DNA of 64,000 nucleotides from Epiperipatus broadwayi (lineage: Eukaryota > Onychophora > Udeonychophora > Euonychophora > Peripatidae), in the NCBI GenBank assembly GCA_028023455.1, contig JAQFVV010000030.1:9202876-9266875 (forward strand), written 5' to 3'. Under the pieces are notes generated by a model that was given only the letters and a program-made list of their open reading frames with translations, did no database searches and had not been told where the DNA came from. Made by a program: the position numbers and the translations under genes. The first letter of the stretch is position 1, and each line of letters begins with the position of its first letter. This document shows positions 26,330 to 37,489 of the stretch, one piece after another.

Positions 26330-29119
26330 ATTTAACAATAGAACTGCCCTGGAGCATTACAAAAATATATCGGACTTATCAGCTGTAATCATCCGAATGT
26401 CTAAAGGAATTCAACATTAATTAATTTCTTTTGTTACTTTCCCTGTCGACATTCGAATTACAAACTAGATTTAATTAAAAATTACTTTTATTAATTAAAG
26501 AAAACCTTAAGTGGACATCTGCTGTTTTTAGATAAACTTATATAACATTAATAACTAATTACAACATGAAATAATTAAACTATTGTCCCTCATTTATTTT
26601 AACAGAAATATTTGGAATAACTTTTATTAAATTAAAGAAAATGATTTTACTTTTAAATTGCAATATTTGAATCTATTTACTAAACGAATATTTACTAAAT
26701 GAATTTTATTTTAAATCAAAATATATTACGACGGTAATATATTTGTAAATAGATTCAAACAAAATAACTTTAACAATTTATAATTTTGATATGTTTTAAA
26801 ATGCATATCATAGTGTGTGTGCAATTACGACTTATATAACCTACTTTTTAATAAATCAAAATTATGTGAACATATACATAATCTATAATCTTTTATTTAT
26901 TTGGGAATGAGTTATATATATATAATATATAATACGAGCATTGTACTCGTGGTTTAAAATTAGGTGGGATTTTTGGGATATAAGCGTATTGCAGACACAC
27001 TACGATAGATTGGGGTTCAAACTAAGGTATGAGGTAGGAAATAGGTGAGAAAAGGTGAAACGAAGATCTGCAAAGCAGACCTTATTGTTTCAATATAAGG
27101 AAGTAGATATATAAATAATTTTTTTATATATTATAAAGTTTGAGTTATTTGTTTGTTAAATAAATAATTATTGTTTTTTATATTAAACTAAATGAAGTTT
27201 TCAATTTTTTTTATTTATTTATTTGATTTTATAAGATAAGAACAAACATTTAATATAATAATTTTTATTGATTATTATATTAACTTCATGAAACCCATTT
27301 TGAAGAGTTAGTGAGATTTATTATTACTCTAGTATATTGATAGGAACCCTTGAAAAAAGTCTACTGTTGAACTTCCCTGAGTTCAAAATCTGAGCATAAC
27401 AGTTAAGTAAATTAAGGTGAAAATTGTTTTGATGTGGTTTAGATATAATAATTTATTAATAATAAATTATTTATTGGAAATAGATATAGTTTATATCAAA
27501 ATTAAATCACATCATTCGTGGTATCCTATATGAAGACCATAAATCTGACTATAGTGAGATGCGACTGCCTTAACTTATCTTGTTGAGAGAGTGCATACCG
27601 TTACAATATATATCAATTTAATTTACATTAGTTTTGTTAAGTTAAGGTCAATTTTAAGTAAATTTTTAATTATAATTATATATCTAAATCACAGACCTCT
27701 CAAACTACTATATAAATATATTTCTTAATATATGCAAGTAAGATCTTTAGGATGGATCTTTCATTAAGCAGAGATTATTAATCTTTTACTGTTTATAAGT
27801 GTTTATAGTGGATTCACCAATTAGGCTTTAATGTAGTCAAGTAAAGTGATATATGACTGCTTCTGCAGCTTATAATTTGCTACTCACACTTGTTTTTCCA
27901 TAATTTCTGGTCTTTAATAATTAGGCATTACTTACTGCTCATTCCTTCTTTATTTAAATGACACTTCTGGGTTATTTATATATTTTTCTGATTAATTAAT
28001 ATATTTTTTCTTCAAGCAGATTATCATTGCTGCTTCATGGAAAGGATTGGCTGAATATTCTCTAGATATGGTCACTCCAAGGTGGATATATCTATTATGT
28101 TTTCATACTTGGATAATTCTCACTCCTTATTATTAATATTATTACAAGTGCAGATGAATTTCCTGCTTGATAGTGATAAGTACATAACTGACTATAGGGG
28201 CAGACATTCATTCTTGCTTCATATGACCCTTGAACCTGATGAAATTCCTGGGTATGGTCTCACCAAAAAGGGTATAACCATCTCTGTTTCATCATCAGAT
28301 ATAATTTTATTTTTGCATAACCTAGCATTGTGTTCAGTATTTTTAATTGCATTTTTAAAACCTGATATTACAATCATGTCATCAGTCATAATACCAATTC
28401 CATGGTGGTCATCAATTAATAATTGTGATTTTAATATAGTTAAATAAATATCCTTAGCTGAACCCTGCTTAATTGAGAGTAACTAATAGTTAAATCATTG
28501 TGGAATGCTCACCCTGGAGATTATTGAACATGTAAAACTTATAGTCCCTCTATTGCATGGCAGCTAATGAAAATTATGTTTAGCTACCAAATCATTTTTA
28601 ACCTGTAAGTAACACAATACAATCTCAGGTTTAAATCTAGACATATGATTTTTTATTTTACTTTATTCTATTTGGGTTTTTTGTTGCTAATAAATCTATA
28701 TACACCTTACATCTTCCATTAGTATCTTGTTTACCACAATTAGCAATTTTTTAATTTTAAGAGTTTCTTGTATCTTTATGATCACAGTGAAATATATGAA
28801 AAAGGCATATATTCTAACATCAGATGTAATAGTCATCTGGAAATTGTCATGGGGGATATAGGTAATGAGATTTGACTTTGTACTATCTGTAGTAATGTTT
28901 ATATTGATGTTATGCACATATGTATGAGTTAGTGATCATTGTTTGGTTTTTAAGATCAATTTTGCTGACTATATGTATCCGATAAGTATGCTAATAATTA
29001 TATGTTGGATAATTTCCATAAATTAATATTAAATATTGAATATCTTTAGAAAAACTCTGTTTATTTAAACTTTCCAAGTACATCAATTGTTAATAACAGC
29101 ACACAGATTAGTCACACAA
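26330..29119. other. AT-rich intergenic DNA with unrecognised short frames
   Basis: CpGs persist to about 27.1 kb and then become rare. A 121-codon plus-strand frame at 28082-28447 has hydrophobic stretches (HSLLLILLQVQMNFLL, FLHNLALCSVFLIAFL) but no family signature. I regard it as probably chance. Confidence 0.4.
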
Positions 29120-29930
29120 CATGCTGAGTGAGATTACTGTTCTTTTTCAGGTGTTTCTAGTCTGACCAGTGATAGCACTAGCATGAAAATTGTATATGTA
29201 GCTTTATATTTATGAATATTGAAGTTATGGTAGCACTCCAACCAACTGAACTATTCTTCCAAAAGCAGCGGTTAGTAGAAATTTCATATACTTATCATAA
29301 GGGTCCTCCTGATTTCTCCACTTTTTTCTAAGAGCAAGGTTAATTAATGGCTAACTTCCAGACATTAAATATTATTTCATATGGGATTATTTGCCATTGC
29401 CACATAAAATCTTCTTTGACTTTTTTTTCTTTATATTTTTCCTCTCTATCCGATATTTTTGTATTTTCCCATTTGAACATATGTTCTCTAGTTACCAGCT
29501 TTGCAACTGTAGATATGTATGTTTTTTTTTCTTTTCTAATTATATGTATATGGTCTTGCAATTGCTTTTTAATGGGAAATTTAATCTCAACAATATACAA
29601 AAATATATAAATTGGTTTTTAACAGGTGTTGGGGACATTACTCATTTCTATCATATATTGAGTTTATTCTTGTTAAAGAAGAATAATGTTATGATCTTTA
29701 TTTGTATTTTTGAATAAGGAGTTTAAAGTTTTTTTAGGAAGAAGAATTATTAATAGAATAATACTTATTTTATTGGTTTATTTTTTATAACTGTATTAAA
29801 TAATATTCGGTTTGTTACCATATATTTATGAAAATTAATAGCTGCAATTTGTGTTTGTCAGCATTTCAAGTTAGAGTTTGTAGATATTAGAATTTCTTGT
29901 AGTGTGATGTTCTGATGTTTGATTGATTTG
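29120..29930 (-). pseudogene. Penelope-like element fragment (GIY-YIG region) P1
   Basis: On the minus strand, frames at 29930-29340 carry remnants of the segment joining reverse transcriptase and endonuclease (ITLQEILISTNSNLK) and then the C-terminal part of a GIY-YIG nuclease domain (VTREHMFKWENTKISDREEK, then KVKEDF and VWKLAIN). The same region is present in P3 with the matching motif NGHMFNWKNIQILDKEKK. GIY-YIG domains in PLEs cut target DNA for retrotransposition. The catalytic GIY and YIG strands are too decayed to read, and an AT-rich insertion of about 190 bp seems to interrupt the region near 29640-29830. Downstream are an A-box-like GTTCAGTTGGTTGGAGTG (29239-29257) and a decayed CTGAAAAAG...GCATGTTG element (29120-29153). 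Confidence 0.7.
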
Positions 29931-30000
29931 ATATTGTTGGAGGTAATGTTAACTTGGTGTTAATATTATAGGTCATTACAAATAAGAGAATTAAGAATCT

Positions 30001-30490
30001 CACTTTTTTTCAGTCAAGTTGCAATCTTTAGTGCCTATATAAACATATTACAGCGTAAAAATGTGTATCCAACTTTATTACAGAAGGTTTCCTTTACATT
30101 AAATTGAGATCTTGATAATGTTTACTATTTGTATTGTGTAGGAGTGGACTGCTTTTATATATTATTTACCTTTATAAACCAATCTAGTCTTGAGGTTTCT
30201 TAGTTTTCTTATCTAACTAATACTTAGTTTGAGGGCAGTTTGAAAGTTAAAATTGTACTAGTCTGCTTTCAAAACAGACTAAATTTGCCTGTTTAATGAG
30301 ATTTATTTAAAGTTTTTTAAGAATCCCTCTTTTTCAGTATTTATATAAACATTTAGACCATGGATAAAAGAGGGTATCTACCTTTATTGCAAAAGAAAGT
30401 TGCCTTGACATTAGATTAAAATTCTTGATATTTTTTATATTGTATGGTCATGTTTAGATGTAGAATGCTTTCATGTATTATGTTAACCCC
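30001..30490. repeat. Diverged direct duplication, about 320-bp offset
   Basis: The segments 30001-30170 and 30325-30490 share, in order, TATATAAACAT, ATCTACCTTTATTGCA-like and TTGACATTAGATTAAAAT-like blocks, then TAGATGTAGAATGCTTTCA-like sequence. Identity is moderate. No coding signal was recognised. Confidence 0.55.
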
Positions 30491-32439
30491 TTTGCACACA
30501 CCTCAAGTGCTTTACATCTCCTGCCCTGTAACAAATTGCAGGGCATCATATTTCAGTGAGACCAGTGCCTCTCTATTCACACGGCTGTCTCAATATATAT
30601 ATTCTTGCAATAAGGCACTAACAGATTCAACTTGCTACTCATTTTCACTTAGTACCACACATCAGCAGGGCATGATTGTGAACCAAGGGATCCTGTGGTT
30701 GTTTTCAGAGAATGACATGGCTTAAAAAGAAAAGTAAAGGATGCTTGCTCCATTATTAGGGACAATTATACTATCAACAGAAAAGACATGTGCTACAATA
30801 TATCCAAAAACTATAATACATAAAGTCATTTGCATAAATTTGCATCGCACTTAACTCATCATGTTTGTCACAATGTAGCTATGACTATGAGGACTGTGTC
30901 CCTTGAAAGCACTCAGACACATTTATAATTATTTATTTTATTTTGTATTATTTTGATATATAAAGAATTTTGAAAATTCAGCTTTGTGTGTGTATACGTT
31001 GTTAGCACAAATCATATTTATATATTATGTAATATATAAATTTAAAAATTATTTAAAATGAATTTAAAATTTGACTAATATATAAATATCACCCTTTATT
31101 TCCAACAATATCAATAAATGTTCATTTAAATACATTAGAACTTAAAGAATATGATCCTATTCTTAATTAATATTTATTGATGTATAAATGTTATTTATTA
31201 ATGGCTCATAGAATATAGTTAATTTTGTTTAAATTTACGCACACATATGTAACAGAATCATCCAACAAGATAAAATATACTTAATTAGTGGAAATGATTA
31301 TTTGATCATCATTAATGACCAGTGAGTAACCATGTACACGAAGTGATTGTAACAATAAATACTACCCTAATTGATAATAGCCATATACAGTGATCAGAAT
31401 GAAACTTAGATCAAGTACAAGCCTTTATGCAGACCAAGCCATATTTCTTGATCATTAGCCACTCCACATTTATAAACTATTCTAGTTAAAATAATCAACT
31501 TGAATATCAGATGAGGAAATTTCATGAGAAACAATATTTAACTATAATAAAAAATGTATTTACTACAACAGTAGAGTATAAACAATATATTACATAATCA
31601 ATACAATTAAACAGATAATATACATGGCAGAAAATATTTTTGAATTAGTGTTTTCATTCTATTTTATCACTGAATTTACACATAATAAGCAAAAAAAAAA
31701 AAAAAATCAATATTTTAATTTTAACTTAAATAGAAAACGAATAGATTTCAAAGGAAAATTCTTTTTGATGTTAGTATTTAAATTATTATTTATTCAATAT
31801 AAAAGTCATTCTAAAAGTCCTTATCAAATTTCTTTGATTTTTGTTTTTCTGTTGAACTCAATATTTTTAGACAGAAATGGCAATTTAACAATGAGATCTC
31901 TGACTATCCTCACAGTTTCATATCTAAATTTATAAATAATTCAACTTGAATATTTTTCGGGAAATAATTTATATTTTTTGTAGTTATGCTTTATAATTAA
32001 AGAATTGAGATGTCTAATATAAATAATTAGTTCTCTTCTCAGTGAGTTCTTGTTGTAATTTTTAGTTGACTTTTAATTTCTTTATTTAATTACCCAGTTT
32101 TATTATAGTGTCAGCAAATAAGTTCCAACATTAGAAGTTATAATTAGACATATTTTAATATCATTAGGCATCATCACAACTCCATGAAGAAAGCTATATT
32201 TTCAGAGAGATGAAACGGCAATTCAACTATATTTTTTATTCCATCTTTACAAATAAATTTGCATATACAAAATTACACTTCATTTTCACAACTGCTAATT
32301 TATAGAGAAAAAAATTTAAAAACAAAATTTTTTATAGCAGACAATAATTTTTTTTTGTCTGGTAACCTTCCAAATTTCCATAGCAACCATTATATTGTCT
32401 GAATTGGAATTTAATATTTTGAAGATAATGAATTTTTTT
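30491..32439. other. AT-rich intergenic DNA, nothing recognised
   Basis: A 93-codon plus frame (30444-30725) and a 103-codon plus frame (31624-31935) have no recognisable motifs. Both look like chance frames. Confidence 0.4.
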
Positions 32440-33090
32440 TTTGAATGAGATGAATCCAGCCTTATAAAGGCCATGGCTTGTTAATTGGTTGCTTTGACAA
32501 ATTTTGATTTAATGTAAATTAAACAAAAGATTTTAAATGTGAGAATAGTGGAATGCAAAAACTCAGTACTTTTAGCCCATCATTTTTGTAATAATTTTGG
32601 TTTTCCAACAATGTCATGACTAATTGTAATAGTTTTTTTTAGTTTTATTAATAGTTACTGTTTATTAATATCAATATATATAAGTATTGTTCTTTGGGCC
32701 CATCATTTTTGTAATATTTTTTATTAAATATAATATTTGAATTTTTTTTAATTGGTTGCATTAACAATTTTTTTTAAAAATTTAATGGAAATATGGTTTT
32801 TATTAAACATTGCTAAGGATGTCATTTATCTGAACTATATTAGGGGATTGACAGAGCACCTTAATGCTGAATTACTAATCGATATTTGTGGCTGCTTCAG
32901 CAGCTGAATAGGAATCTTTACCACAAAATATATATCATATCTCTGTAGTTTTAAAAGCCCATGTATTGATTTTTTCCCCAGCATTTTTTACTTAATGCTG
33001 GAGTTACTTCCTTCACATAAACATAATGGTTGTGCATTTGACAAACATTCATTCACCAATCAAATTACAGAGAAAATATGGATTATATAT
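32440..33090 (+). repeat. Dispersed direct repeat, copy 1
   Basis: Blocks from this stretch recur in the same orientation at 35785-35990 and 36110-36455. Shared landmarks include CTGAACTATATTAGGG, CCTTAATGCTGAATTA, CATCTCTGTAGTT and TTCACCAATCA. No coding potential was recognised, and the family is unknown to me. Confidence 0.7.
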
Positions 33091-33372
33091 ATATATAACT
33101 ATCTTAAAAATAAAAAATATATACTTTTCATTTCTTACAAATTATTATTATTTTCTTAATTTGTTAATACATTATGATTTGCTTTATAAATAAATAAACT
33201 TATTAAAAAGTTTTTAAACACATATTTTTAAAAATCATACATGTAACCTACATCAGAAAGATTATATATATATATATATATTGTACTGACATTATCTTCA
33301 CTGCAAATAGCTTGTTTTTTCTGTTTTATGGCATGCTAATAATATATGCTATTATTCCACTCCATTATCATT

Positions 33373-33388
33373 TTATTATCTCCAGTGG

Positions 33389-33450
<62 letters not shown>
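33373..33450. repeat. (TA)n-(TG)n dinucleotide repeat
   Basis: About 17 TA units followed by about 13 TG units, uninterrupted. Confidence 0.95.
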
Positions 33451-33454
<4 letters not shown>

Positions 33455-33484
33455 AATAAGTTTGATATCTGTACTCATTTCACA

Positions 33485-33592
33485 ATATATGTAATATACA
33501 AATCAATATATATATATCAAAATACAGTATAATTTATATAAATTATATTCTTTTAGAATATATATATATTGATTTGTATATTACATATATAT
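33485..33592. repeat. Hairpin with ~33-bp arms
   Basis: The left arm (33485-33518) contains ATATGTAATATACAAATCAA followed by a TA run. The right arm (33559-33592) is its near-perfect reverse complement TTGATTTGTATATTACATAT. Confidence 0.88.
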
Positions 33593-33599
33593 ATAAAAA

Positions 33600-34712
33600 C
33601 AAAAAAAGACTTATAAATCCAATAAATAATATTATATTTCAACCAGAGGACTGGTTTTCATCAGAAAAAAAAAAAAAATACACAGTAAAATGGCGATAAT
33701 CAAAAATTACAGATTTGGTAAAAGATTAAAAATTTAACAAAACCCCCCTGATTGGTCACAAAATCTAACACAGAATATCTACCCAATTAATGACAAAATT
33801 CAAACAAAAAAAGAAAAAAACTACATTCCCTCCTAATCAAGCTTAAATTCTATTTAAATTAAAATAAATATAAATATAAAAATAAAAAAATAAAAAATCC
33901 AAAATTAAAAATTAAAATATACATATGTACATACATACAAAAATTAGACTATTCTCACATACAAAAAATAGCTGTGCTCACATTAATATTCATTAAAAAC
34001 TAAAATACTTATACATTTTAATCAAAAATTATAGTTAGTGCAAAGTACAATAATTTATAATAACTAATTATTTATCTATATACCAATTAAACACAGATAT
34101 TAAACATCCATATAACCAATCTTTACATAAAAAACCTCATATAAGAAAATTTTCATATAAAAAACTCACATATAGAAATCATTTAGGAGACCAGGTAACC
34201 CAGAGATGTAATAGTTCCAGTGTTTAAATTCAATCCATGTGGTTTCTAAGGTCTTGAATTTAAAAATAAAAAAACTCTCCTTTTGTTTCCTCTCCCTTGT
34301 AGAAGAAAAACCTTCCTGAAGAATCACTCTTTTAAATCATCAATTGAATGATTCGGTAAGTTAAAATGTTTTGAAACCGGTCTATCTATTTATTCTTATG
34401 CAAAATGTCAAATCTATGATTAGTCATTCTGACATGTAAACTATTTGCTGACTCACCTATATACTGGTTTAAACATCTACTACACTCTATCAAATATGTC
34501 AAATTAACACTTTTACATGTAACATAATTAGGAATATACCATTTAAAATTATGATTCTTAGTACTAAAGACCACTTTTGTCACAACAATATGTTTACATG
34601 TAAAACATCTTTTATTCTCACATGGAGAACACCCTTTTACCTGTACAGAACTACTAATAAAATTTGTTTTGACAAGTATATCTCTAAGTGATCTATGTTT
34701 TCAATATACAAC
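33600..34712 (-). pseudogene. Penelope-like element fragment P2 with GIY-YIG domain
   Basis: Reading minus from 34712, the frame gives HRSLRDILVKTNF, a cysteine-rich linker (CSPCENKRCFTCKH), then the endonuclease start NLTYLIECSRCLNQYIGES with YLI and YIG as the GIY-YIG pair and R/H residues in VRMTNHRFDILH. Past a stop at 34386, a decayed continuation RPVSKHFNLPNHSIDDL is still readable. This is the usual layout linking a PLE reverse transcriptase to its endonuclease; the reverse transcriptase itself is missing beyond 34713. In the 3' region (33636-33665) lies CTGATGA, a stem AACCAG/CTGGTT with TCCT loop, then GAAATA, a hammerhead-like core consistent with ribozymes known from PLE termini. 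Confidence 0.85.
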
Positions 34713-35310
34713 CTTATATATATATAAAAATAAAAATAAAAAAAAAAATAACAAAAAAAAAAAATAATTTATTAAAACAAAAATAAAATTAACATAAACA
34801 CCCCCTTTTCTCCCCCCCCCCAACCCCCACCCAAAAAAAAGAAAAAAAACACTCACAAAAAAAAAAAAAAAAAAAACTTAAACCAAATCTATCAAAATTT
34901 TCAAATTTTTAAAATCTTAAAAATCACCCCAGCAAACAAAACCTCAAAATTAGTCAGATCTCAATTCCCATAAACAACCAACACATTTTATTATGATTTC
35001 GAATCAAAATCAAAACCCAACAAATATATGGTTTGGGAAGCGAGGTAGAAAAAAAATATCCCCAAAAAAATAAAACTTGCTTGTCAAAAAAAAATTAAAA
35101 ACATAACATAAAAAATGAATTTTTGAGAATAAAATTTAGTTTCTATATTCTATACCCCACCGAGGAAACCAACCCAAAACCAACTGAGCAGAGGGGGGGA
35201 AAAAAAAGAGGGAAAAGAAAGTTGGTCTTCTTTTTCTTTTTTTTAAAAAAATACAAAACTTTTTTCGGGGGGGGGGGTGTATTACCACCTCTTTTGAACA
35301 TAAATAACAA
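34713..35310. other. Homopolymer-rich stretch, probable poor assembly
   Basis: The sequence is dominated by long A runs on one strand, C runs (34815-34824 and neighbours), a G9-10 run near 35269-35278 and T runs. This is unlike anything else in the window. It abuts the broken edge of the PLE fragment. The 63-codon frame at 35123-35314 is an artefact of the runs. I read it as low-accuracy consensus rather than biology, though this is an inference. Confidence 0.6.
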
Positions 35311-35784
35311 GTGATAGCAGGTTACGTGATTAACTTGTTTTTGTTTTTCATATATATATACACTATAGCTACCAATCTTCCTAACCTTATCTCAAAGCAC
35401 AAATGTTTTTGACATTTAACAGCATTTATGTATTTTTTGATATGACTCCTATACCATCACTCTTTTTTTTCTTTTCTATTTATACCCTGCCATACCAAGT
35501 CTTTCAATATAGGTTCTTCTTCTTCACTTAGATGTGTTTCCACTTACTGCTAGTACATAAAACTATTAATTTTTAAGTACAATTATAAATACTGGAGCAC
35601 TCTCCAAATAAAAAAATGACATCCTGGAAGCCTGTCATTTTTGCAATAATAATAATAATAATAATGATATTTACTGGATGTAAATACAGTACTATAGCAC
35701 ATATATTTTTCCCCTCACTAAATATTACATTTCAAACATGAATTTATGTAATGTAATCACATTTTCTTCCCAATTTAAATACTA

Positions 35785-36455
35785 TACCTTTGTAGGCCAC
35801 AGCACATGTATTAATTTTTTTCCAAGCATTTTTTATTAACAGCAGAATTACTTCCTTCACATAAACATAGTAGTTGTGAGTTTGACATGTAATGTGCTAG
35901 ACTATGTAAAGGGAGTTTTTTTTAATTACTTGCTTTAACTAATTTTTTTAAAAGATTTAATGTAAATTAAACAAAAGATTTTAATATTTTATAATTAAAT
36001 TTTCAAATTTTAATAAAGCTAAATTAAAATTTACATTTTTAAATACACCTGTTATATCAAATATATATTTACTGGAGCACCCTTTGAATAAAAAATATTT
36101 TTTTTATTTTTTGACAGCATCATGGTTGCTTTGACAATTTTTTTTAAAAATTTAATGTTTAATAAACATTGTTGAATATGTTATGCATCTGAACTATATT
36201 AGGGATAGACAGACCATGGAAGCACAGAATGCCTTAATGCTGAATTATGAATTGACATTTCTGGCTGTTTCTGAAGCTGGCTGGGAACTTTTAGCATGAA
36301 ATATGTACCACATCTCTGTAGTTAAAAGCGCACATACTGATTTATTTCAGCATTTTTTATTAATGGCAGAAATGTAGTGGTTGTGAATTTGACATGTGAC
36401 AGTGGAAAACATTTACACATTCACCAATCAGACAACAGAGAAAATAGGGATTACA
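35785..36455 (+). repeat. Dispersed direct repeat, copies 2 and 3
   Basis: Positions 35785-35990 match parts of 32440-33040 (GCACATGTATTAA, AGCATTTTTTATTAA, TTACTTCCTTCACATAAACA, AATGTAAATTAAACAAAAGA). Positions 36110-36455 match 32740-33090 over its full length with moderate divergence. All are in direct orientation with copy 1. Confidence 0.7.
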
Positions 36456-36895
36456 TATATAATATTTATTTATTGTTTTCTGAATAAATAAATAAATATT
36501 ATAATATTGATATTTTGGATTAACTTCTGCAGCCATGGTTTAATGAGTATAAGTTGGTCAGTAATTATGGTGTATAAGAGACAGATTGTGTATTATATAA
36601 ATTAATAGTTAATTATTTTGAAATTTAAAAGAAGAAATTATATTGAAAGAAAAAAAGGAAATAAATGAGAAAAGGAAAGTGAGTGATCCATTTGATGTTT
36701 TTGACATATTTTATAAAAAAAGAGTTCTAGTAAAAGCAAATGTTGCTTTTTAATCTCATTTATTAATGGATAATCATTAATAAATAAGATTAAATAGCAT
36801 AGTGTTATTGTATTTTAATATTAAAAATATTTTTATTATGGCCAGTATTCAAACATATTAACTGAGGGCAGCTACTACTGTTAGTAGTTGTTTTT

Positions 36896-37153
36896 ATATA
36901 ATCATATATATTGCTTATAACACTCTATTCATATACACATTAATGCAACAAATCTTAAAAACTTTTTTATTTTCTTACAGTTTTGACTGTCCAGCAGTCT
37001 TCAACAGAGCTCTATCTTCTTCACTGCCTTGATAGAGCTCTGATGAAGACTGCTGGACAGTCGAAACTGTAAGAAAATAAAAAAGTTTTTAAGAAAATTT
37101 GTTGCATTAATGTGTATATGAATAGAGTGTTATAAGCAATATATATGATTATA
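36896..37153. repeat. Long palindrome with hammerhead-like core
   Basis: Two arms of about 122 bp, nearly perfect reverse complements, are separated by 14 bp (37017-37030). The right arm reads GATAGAGCTCTGATGAAGAC, then TGCTGGACAGTCGAAACTGT. That gives CTGATGA, a GACTG/CAGTC stem with CTGGA loop, and GAAAC, the order of a hammerhead ribozyme core with one extra A. In the left arm the core is mutated (CTGTTGA and CAAAAC). Single-arm and palindromic relatives occur at 13509 and 48428. Confidence 0.88.
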
Positions 37154-37345
37154 TGAAGATATGCAAAGAAAGTGTTTTTATATGTTAATAATCTCTTCTA
37201 CTATTGTTGTGACAATTAAAATAAATAGGTTAATTACTTGAAGTTAAAAAACTTTTAGTTCTCCAAAATCTATCATTATATCATTATCCTAAACCACACA
37301 GCCTTATGTGGCAAAGTGTAATTGCTGGTCCCATGTCAGCTCTAT

Positions 37346-37484
37346 ATAATTATTCAAGTTTTTTTTCATATGTCATAGCATTGACCGGAAGGCGAACCCA
37401 CAACTGTCTGCAACCAACTACTTGCTTGCAAGGTGGCTGCGATGACCTCTCGGCTAACAACGCTTGACAATAATTATTCAAGTT
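37346..37484 (-). mobile_element. tRNA-derived SINE with perfect 15-bp target duplication
   Basis: A 109-bp insert (37361-37469) is flanked by ATAATTATTCAAGTT at 37346-37360 and 37470-37484. On the minus strand it begins TGTCAAGCGTTG and has an A box TAGCCGAGAGG. A B box GGGTTCGCCTTCC follows about 45 bases later, and the insert ends in an A-rich tail (ATGAAAAAA) at the duplication. It is much richer in G+C than its surroundings. Intact promoter boxes, an A tail and identical duplications mark a recent LINE-mediated insertion. The parent tRNA was not identified. Confidence 0.85.
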
Positions 37485-37489
37485 GATAT

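Noticed and set aside
28082-28447. 121-codon frame as a membrane protein
   Set aside because: The hydrophobic stretches are what AT-rich DNA gives by chance; no family motif, splice signal or composition change.
29347-29717. Plus-strand Phe-rich frames as a membrane protein
   Set aside because: They are the antisense of the PLE GIY-YIG remnant, which explains the sequence better.
35123-35314. 63-codon frame ending in poly-Phe and poly-Gly
   Set aside because: It is built from homopolymer runs in a stretch that looks like assembly error.
36896-37153. Rho-independent terminator or CRISPR-like repeat
   Set aside because: The arms are far too long, the DNA is eukaryotic in character, and there is no spaced repeat array.
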